Source: an uncultured Collinsella sp. (lineage in GTDB: Bacteria; Actinomycetota; Coriobacteriia; Coriobacteriales; Coriobacteriaceae). From it: 17,267 bases of DNA. Positions 13,180 through 17,267 of the stretch are shown piece by piece; positions within the stretch are counted from its first letter, which is position 1, and every line of letters begins with the position of its first letter. A program made the position numbers and the translations under genes. Below the pieces are notes generated by a model. It saw nothing but the letters and a program-made list of their open reading frames with translations, ran no database searches and was not told the origin of the DNA. Location of the stretch: contig URZR01000015.1 of NCBI GenBank assembly GCA_900552425.1, positions 1 through 17,267 on the forward strand, written 5' to 3'.

Positions 13180-13386
13180 ATGAATGCTCGAGATGTCGCT
13201 ATTGCCGTCGTTGCCCTTTTAATCGGATGTCTTGGTCCGACGGCGGTGTTAGCTGCCGGCCTGCAGTCCGCTACGGGCGCCGCTCCTGTGGTTGTGGGCG
13301 CCTTGATTGCAGCGGCGCTGCTGGGAAGCGTCGGCGTGCTGCTTTGCCGCGATGACGAGGACGAGGTTCCGGAATCGCAACGCTAA
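13180..13386 (+). CDS. Small two-helix membrane protein, function unknown
   Basis: A 68-residue protein with two hydrophobic segments, about 8-30 (IAVVALLIGCLGPTAVLAAG) and 37-57, and a short charged tail (CRDDEDEVPESQR). The topology suggests a hairpin in the membrane with the acidic tail on the cytoplasmic side. I do not recognise a family. The ATG at 13180 is supported by GGAGGA at 13165-13170. A longer frame back to 13111 exists but lacks a ribosome site. It follows the secreted protein by 185 bases; that gap shows only a weak T-tract candidate terminator (GGACG with CGTCC, then GTTTTTA near 13065) and no clear promoter. A strong bidirectional terminator follows. Confidence 0.7.
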   Translation: MNARDVAIAVVALLIGCLGPTAVLAAGLQSATGAAPVVVGALIAAALLGSVGVLLCRDDEDEVPESQR

Positions 13387-13423
13387 CTGTTGTGAGATTG
13401 GCAGCCGGTCATAGACGAAGATG

Positions 13424-13462
13424 AAAGCCGCCGCGGGGGAACGGTTCCCTTGCGGCGGCTTT
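13424..13462. terminator. Bidirectional intrinsic terminator
   Basis: AAAGCCGCCGC (13424-13434) pairs with GCGGCGGCTTT (13452-13462), and the enclosed GGGAAC/GTTCCC extends the stem with small bulges. It sits between the convergent small membrane gene and the ketopantoate-reductase-family gene and can serve both, though the T-runs are only three bases. Confidence 0.8.
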
Positions 13463-13495
13463 GCTGTTAAGGCTGTTGAATGCGGTGCGTTGGCG

Positions 13496-14410
13496 CTACC
13501 AGCTTTTCTCGATATCGCGGATGCGCCGATAGAGCCAATCGTTTTGCGGCACTTGGATATCGTGTTTGGCTGCGAGGCGGCAGATGGTGCCCGCGAACTC
13601 CTCGACTTCGGTTTTGCGCCTTGCGATGCGGTCTTGAGCCATCGAGGGCATACCGGCGGGGTCGATTCCCTCGATGAGGTGCACCATTTGCGTCAGGTCT
13701 GCCTCGGTCAGCTCAATGCCCTCGGCGTTGGCGACCGCAAGCGTTTCGCGCATGGCGGAAACAAAGCAGCGACGCTGCTCGGAGCCCGGCTCCGTGGCGC
13801 TTCCGTAGGTCCCGCCGTAGGCCATGCAGGTCTGGTTGATGCCGTCGTTGAGCATGAGTTTGGCCCACATGCGATGCGCAATGTCGCTCTCGACGGTATG
13901 GGCGATGCCGCAGCGCATGTAGAGCTCGTCGATTGCGGTGATGGTTGCGGGATCCGTGCCGGCCGCCGCGCCAAAGCGGATTTCACCAGTGTTGGTAAAG
14001 GTGAGCTCTCCGTTGAGGAACACGGCGTCCATGCCCTGGCAGATACTCAGGACGGTGTGCTCCCAGCCAAAGCGATCGGCAATCTTTTGCTCGCTCGTGA
14101 TGCCGTTGCACAATGAGGCGATGAACGTGTTGGGTCCTACGACGTGCTCCATAGTCTTGAGTGCTTGGTCGAGACCGGTGGTCTTGACCGTCAGGATGAC
14201 CAGATCGGCGGGCGTTGCCTCGCTGGCACGGACGGACGTGAGATCGCAGGGCTTGCCGTTGACGGTGAGCGCATCGCCCGCGTGACGCTCAAAACGGGCG
14301 TCATCCATAACGTATTCGACGGCGTCATTGCCGAGGGCATTGGCAATCATACTGCCGTAGAGCAGGCCCACGCCGCCCTTGCCGATAAAGGCGACCTTGT
14401 TGATCTGCAT
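13496..14410 (-). CDS. Ketopantoate reductase family protein (ApbA/PanE)
   Basis: A 304-residue NADPH-binding protein. It opens with a Rossmann motif, VAFIGKGGVGLLYGSMIANAL. It then shows LVILTVKTTGLDQAL, an N-G motif in IASLCNGITSEQ, the catalytic-lysine region MWAKLMLNDGINQTCM, and the C-terminal GMPSMAQDRIARRKTEVEEFAG typical of ketopantoate reductases (S-M-x-x-D-x-x-x-x-x-x-TE). PanE reduces 2-dehydropantoate to pantoate for coenzyme A synthesis. No other pan genes are near, and many paralogues of this family have other keto-acid substrates, so the exact role is uncertain. The ATG at 14410 is preferred because GGGGAGA lies at proper spacing; the ATG three codons earlier abuts that site. 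A hairpin with a T-run lies immediately upstream. Confidence 0.88.
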   Translation of the reverse strand: MQINKVAFIGKGGVGLLYGSMIANALGNDAVEYVMDDARFERHAGDALTVNGKPCDLTSVRASEATPADLVILTVKTTGLDQALKTMEHVVGPNTFIASLCNGITSEQKIADRFGWEHTVLSICQGMDAVFLNGELTFTNTGEIRFGAAAGTDPATITAIDELYMRCGIAHTVESDIAHRMWAKLMLNDGINQTCMAYGGTYGSATEPGSEQRRCFVSAMRETLAVANAEGIELTEADLTQMVHLIEGIDPAGMPSMAQDRIARRKTEVEEFAGTICRLAAKHDIQVPQNDWLYRRIRDIEKSW

Positions 14411-14430
14411 GTGAATCATCTCCCCATATA

Positions 14431-14455
14431 AAAGGCGCCCGCGTAAGGGGCACCT
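14431..14455 (-). terminator. Minus-strand intrinsic terminator or attenuator before the PanE-family gene
   Basis: On the minus strand GGTGCCC (14455-14449) pairs with GGGCGCC (14441-14435) with one G-U pair and a 7-base loop, then TTTT (14434-14431). It would end the transcript of the 64-residue gene only about 20 bases before the PanE-family start codon, leaving no room for a separate promoter between. Read-through control is therefore possible. Confidence 0.6.
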
Positions 14456-14532
14456 GATGGATTGTATGCTGCCAGGGTGATTGGTGGGTGCGCGGGGCGG
14501 CTGTTACGAAAAAGAACTATTGCACTGTGCGC

Positions 14533-14727
14533 TTATGCCGCGGGACAGACCGCAAAAACGCGCACAGGATATCCAACGCCATCGCGCACCTTGGGGAAGG
14601 TGCAGATGATGCCTGCGCCCGTGGCGGGAAGCTCGTCCAGATGGTTCATGACCTCGATCTGGTAGCGGTCGACCGAGAGGATGTATTGCTCGCCGGGATA
14701 GGGGTAGGCGTCCTCACGCGTGGCCAC
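14533..14727 (-). CDS. Small conserved-looking 64-residue protein, function unknown
   Basis: The frame starts with GTG at 14727, five bases after a near-perfect ribosome site (AAAGGAGG), which is the main reason to call it a gene. The product, MATREDAYPYPGEQYILSVD to FAVCPAA, is soluble, mildly acidic and lacks a signal or membrane segment; it has two separate Cys near residues 42 and 61. The pattern of alternating hydrophobic residues suggests a small beta-rich domain. I do not recognise a family. It is followed by a hairpin with a T-run and the ketopantoate-reductase-family gene on the same strand, so the two may share a transcript. Confidence 0.6.
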   Translation of the reverse strand: MATREDAYPYPGEQYILSVDRYQIEVMNHLDELPATGAGIICTFPKVRDGVGYPVRVFAVCPAA

Positions 14728-14889
14728 GCTCGCCTCCTTTCATCGGGCTTTTTGCTGATGTTAAAGCGGTGCCGTGACGGCCTGATTTCTGCTGCGTTAC
14801 GATACGTTCTCGATTGCGATTCCGATGTGCTTCGATGACGTGACAGGTTTGTTTCGCCTTATCAGGGCTTCGATGGGGGAGGAGGGGCC

Positions 14890-16080
14890 GTGCAATATCG
14901 CGTTGACCCCAAAAGCGGTAACCGTATCTCGGCGTTGGGGCTGGGCTGCATGAGGTTTCCCGGTGCGCCGGGACGCCCGGATGCGAAGACAGCCGACGCC
15001 ATCATCTCCCGTGCGGTGGAGCAGGGGATTAACTACCTGGACACGGCCTATCTCTATCCCGGCAACGAGGCTTGCGTGGGCGCTTCGCTTGAGCGCCTAG
15101 GCCTACGCGACCAGGTTTTGCTCGCGACCAAGCTGCCGCATGCTTCGTGCAAATGCGCGGAGGATTTCGACCGGTTCTTCGACGAGCAACTGTGCCGCCT
15201 GCGGACCGACCATATCGACTATTACCTCATGCACAACATTACCTCGCCCGCCCAGTGGGAACGTGTGGTGGCGTTGGGCATCGAGGACTGGATCGCGCGT
15301 CAAAAGGCGGCGGGGCGCATTCGCCAGATTGGTTTTTCGTATCACGGCAGCGCGGCGGATTTCCTGACGGTGCTTGACGCATATGACTGGGATTTTTGCC
15401 AGATCCAGTACAACTATGCCGGCGAGCGTTACCAAGCGGGAACGGCAGGACTCATGGCGGCTGCGGAGCGCGGTCTTGCGGTGTTTGTGATGGAGCCACT
15501 GCTGGGCGGTCGTCTAGCGGGCAAACTGCCGCCGCGGGCACGCGCTGTGCTCGATGGCGCCCGTGACCCGCATTTGCGCACTCCGGCCGCCTGGGGGCTT
15601 TCGTGGGTGTGGAACCATCCTCAGGTGACGATGCTGCTTTCGGGTATGACCGATACCGCGCAAGTGGATGAGAACGTGGCGTTGGCCGATCGGGCCCTGC
15701 CGGATTCGATGACGGCTGCTCAGCTCGATGCCATCGCACGCGTGCTGAGGGAGTTTGAAAAATCGAATCGCGTGCCCTGCACGGGATGCGGCTATTGCAT
15801 GCCGTGTCCTAAAGGCATCAATATCCCTGGGTGTTTTGCTGCCTACAACGCAAGCTATGCGCACAGCTGGTTTACGGGGCTGTCTCAATACTTTACGGCG
15901 AGCGCGGTGCGGACGAACGAGCCCAAGCTGGTGAGCAATTGCGTCAAGTGCGGCAAATGCGCGCGGCATTGCCCGCAGCACATCGATATCCCCGGGCGCT
16001 TGGACGACGTACGCCGCCGTTTTCAGCCTGGCCCCGTGACGGCGGTGCTTAAGGCCTTCGGCAAAACGCGCTCCTCGTGA
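14890..16080 (+). CDS. Aldo/keto reductase with C-terminal ferredoxin-like 4Fe-4S motifs
   Basis: A 396-residue fusion-type enzyme. Residues 1-285 form the TIM-barrel aldo/keto reductase: ALGLGCMRFP, the catalytic set Asp51, Tyr56, Lys81 (LATKLPH) and His115 (YYLMHN), then IGFSYHG and FVMEPLLGGRL. The C-terminal part carries two Cys motifs: CTGCGYCMPCPKG (Cys297, 300, 303, 306) and CVKCGKCARHCPQ (Cys351, 354, 357, 361). This type, common in strict anaerobes, probably couples NAD(P)H or ferredoxin electrons to carbonyl reduction; the substrate is unknown. The start is GTG at 14890 preceded by GGAGGAGG. The 162-base gap before it contains no clear structure. An inverted repeat and the second Gfo/Idh/MocA gene follow. 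Confidence 0.95.
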   Translation: MQYRVDPKSGNRISALGLGCMRFPGAPGRPDAKTADAIISRAVEQGINYLDTAYLYPGNEACVGASLERLGLRDQVLLATKLPHASCKCAEDFDRFFDEQLCRLRTDHIDYYLMHNITSPAQWERVVALGIEDWIARQKAAGRIRQIGFSYHGSAADFLTVLDAYDWDFCQIQYNYAGERYQAGTAGLMAAAERGLAVFVMEPLLGGRLAGKLPPRARAVLDGARDPHLRTPAAWGLSWVWNHPQVTMLLSGMTDTAQVDENVALADRALPDSMTAAQLDAIARVLREFEKSNRVPCTGCGYCMPCPKGINIPGCFAAYNASYAHSWFTGLSQYFTASAVRTNEPKLVSNCVKCGKCARHCPQHIDIPGRLDDVRRRFQPGPVTAVLKAFGKTRSS

Positions 16081-16092
16081 CCCTTTTATAAC

Positions 16093-16155
16093 TTGCGGTG
16101 GAATAGTTCCTGCTTGCGGCAGAATAAGGCATCGACAGGAACTATTTCACCGCAA
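16093..16155. repeat. 20-bp inverted repeat between the reductase and oxidoreductase genes
   Basis: TTGCGGTGGAATAGTTCCTG at 16093-16112 faces CAGGAACTATTTCACCGCAA at 16136-16155, matching at 19 of 20 positions around a 23-base loop that itself repeats TTGCGG. It occupies nearly all of the 91-base gap and ends five bases before the next ribosome site. There is no T-run after it, so it is not a standard terminator. It may be an operator, a leader stem or a dispersed repeat. Confidence 0.75.
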
Positions 16156-16171
16156 CTGAAGGGGGGCTGTC

Positions 16172-17191
16172 GTGGGTCATCGGGATTCATGTGATGATTT
16201 GCGTGAGGTTCGTTGGGGCGTTTTGGGCGCTGGACACATTTCGCATCGATTTGCATCGTCGCTCAAGGAGGTGGACGGGGCACGGCTGGTGGCTGCCGCC
16301 GGCCGCACTCCTTCGCATGTTGAGGAGTTTTGCAGGGCGTTTTCGATTGATGCCGCGCACAGTTATGCCACGGCTGACGATAGCGGCGATGCGGCTTATG
16401 ATGCGCTGATTGCCGACCCCGATGTCGACGCAATCTACTTGGCTCTTCCACATGGCATGCATGCGCATTGGGTCTGTCGGGCACTGCGCGCGGGAAAGGC
16501 CGTACTGTGCGAAAAGCCGGCCGTTTTGAATGAAGAAGAGGCCCATGCGATCGCCTCCGTTTCCCGTGAGTGCGGTGTGCCGTTTATGGAGGCGATGAAA
16601 AATCGGTTTTGTCCGATGCGTACTCGCGTGAAGGGCTTGCTTGCGTCGGGCGAGCTCGGCCGTATCGTTTCGATCGAAAGCGGGCAAAAACTCGATTATG
16701 GTGAGTCCCCTTCGAGTTATCTACTCGATCCGTTGCAGGGTGGCTGTCTATATGACATGGGCTGCTATGCAGTCGGGTGGTTTGAGGATCTGCTTGCGGG
16801 CGCGTGCGATGTTTCGTCTCGTGAAGTTCGCTGGCGTGACGTATCGGGCGGCCGCGTGGATTGGGCCGATGAGATCCATATGAGTGTCGGCGGTATACCC
16901 ATTCATATGGCGTGTGACGGCAAAGCAGCATATGAAAGCCGCTTAATGATTGCCTGCGAGCGGGGCTCGTTGGAAATCGAGCGCCTCCATCGCCCCGAGC
17001 TCGCCCATGTGAGGTACTCCGACGGACGAATGCTCGAAGTAAATGCCCCGTTTGAGGTCGATGATTTCTACGGCGAAATCCAGCATGCGACCCAGCTCAT
17101 CCGGGCGGGGAAACTCGAGAGTCCCGTCATGCCCCTTGCCGCCACACAGCGCTGCGCGCGCATTATCGATGCAATCCGTCTAGCCCTCTAG
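16172..17191 (+). CDS. Gfo/Idh/MocA-family oxidoreductase (second copy)
   Basis: A 339-residue NAD(P)-dependent dehydrogenase. The Rossmann motif is WGVLGAGHISHRFASSL (residues 15-31), followed by AIYLALPHGMHAHW and the EKP motif at 114-116 (LCEKPAVLN). The C-terminal domain contains GGCLYDMGCYAVGW, the active-site strand of dihydrodiol-dehydrogenase-like members. The start is GTG at 16172 with a G-rich site (GAAGGGGGG) just upstream. The substrate is unknown; neighbouring reductases suggest carbonyl or sugar metabolism, weakly. It differs clearly from the family member at 7656-8762, so this is not a recent duplication. No terminator is visible in the remaining 76 bases. Confidence 0.93.
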   Translation: MGHRDSCDDLREVRWGVLGAGHISHRFASSLKEVDGARLVAAAGRTPSHVEEFCRAFSIDAAHSYATADDSGDAAYDALIADPDVDAIYLALPHGMHAHWVCRALRAGKAVLCEKPAVLNEEEAHAIASVSRECGVPFMEAMKNRFCPMRTRVKGLLASGELGRIVSIESGQKLDYGESPSSYLLDPLQGGCLYDMGCYAVGWFEDLLAGACDVSSREVRWRDVSGGRVDWADEIHMSVGGIPIHMACDGKAAYESRLMIACERGSLEIERLHRPELAHVRYSDGRMLEVNAPFEVDDFYGEIQHATQLIRAGKLESPVMPLAATQRCARIIDAIRLAL

Positions 17192-17267
17192 GACCTGGCG
17201 CTGACGCGTGAGGGATCATGACGCCGGCGCCCGTAGCCGTAGTGCTTGGTGCCCCGCATCTCTGATG
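17188..17267 (-). CDS. Possible C-terminal end of a convergent gene (partial)
   Basis: On the minus strand one frame stays open from the window edge to a TAG at 17190-17188, ending in HYGYGRRRHDPSRVSARS. The two stops would share the CTAG at 17188-17191. A basic tail like this is plausible for a real protein, but 25 codons in GC-rich DNA are often open by chance. Only sequence beyond the window can decide. Confidence 0.2.
   Translation of the reverse strand, partial: SEMRGTKHYGYGRRRHDPSRVSARS

Noticed and set aside
7656..17191. The two Gfo/Idh/MocA genes as a recent duplication
   Set aside because: They share only family motifs; length, Rossmann turn (GTS versus GAG) and active-site strands differ.
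1..17267. CRISPR array, transposon, prophage or defence island
   Set aside because: No regularly spaced repeats, no transposase or integrase motifs and no phage genes were seen; codon style is uniform across the window.

Overview
The window reads as a chromosomal segment of a high-GC, strictly anaerobic actinobacterium of the Coriobacteriia, most likely Collinsella or a close relative. This is an inference from protein style, GC-rich third positions, strong GGAGG ribosome sites and anaerobic enzymes (class III ribonucleotide reductase, an iron-sulfur aldo/keto reductase). No rRNA or other marker is present to prove it. I saw no CRISPR array, tRNA, transposase or phage gene; this is mostly a housekeeping region.

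Layout, left to right. (1) 1-1165: the 3' end of nrdD, then a 426-base gap with a large palindrome, a direct repeat, a candidate promoter and a second stem-loop, then nrdG, the activase for NrdD. (2) 1232-2902: folE, an HD-domain hydrolase and folB, a partial folate cluster. (3) 2909-4773, minus strand: a YgjP-type metalloprotease and an M19 dipeptidase. (4) 4894-6785, plus strand: a SlyD-like FKBP, a UreE-like nickel chaperone and a HAD phosphatase. (5) 6801-9320, minus strand: rnhA, a Gfo/Idh/MocA oxidoreductase, an acylphosphatase-domain protein and a PerR/Fur regulator. (6) 9420-11905: a LysR regulator facing metY (O-acetylhomoserine sulfhydrylase) across a compact control region. (7) 12218-13386: a secreted protein with a possible double-psi-barrel-like C-terminus, and a tiny two-helix membrane protein. 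(8) 13496-14727, minus strand: a ketopantoate-reductase-family enzyme and a 64-residue unknown. (9) 14890-17191, plus strand: an aldo/keto reductase with two Cys-rich iron-sulfur motifs and a second Gfo/Idh/MocA enzyme.

The best candidate for something new is the metY control region (10340-10594). A perfect 25-bp LysR-type dyad lies about 66 bases upstream of the predicted start of a good sigma-70-type promoter. The roughly 177-base leader contains a 17-codon open frame with a strong ribosome site and two Cys codons. One CUCCU tract there can pair with three alternative partners: the small ORF's ribosome site, a downstream hairpin arm, or the metY ribosome site. That looks like an attenuation switch responding to sulfur amino acids, but this is inferred from sequence only. 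Second-tier points are the SlyD/UreE pair without any urease genes, and three long inverted repeats in gene gaps (169-306, 484-569, 16093-16155).
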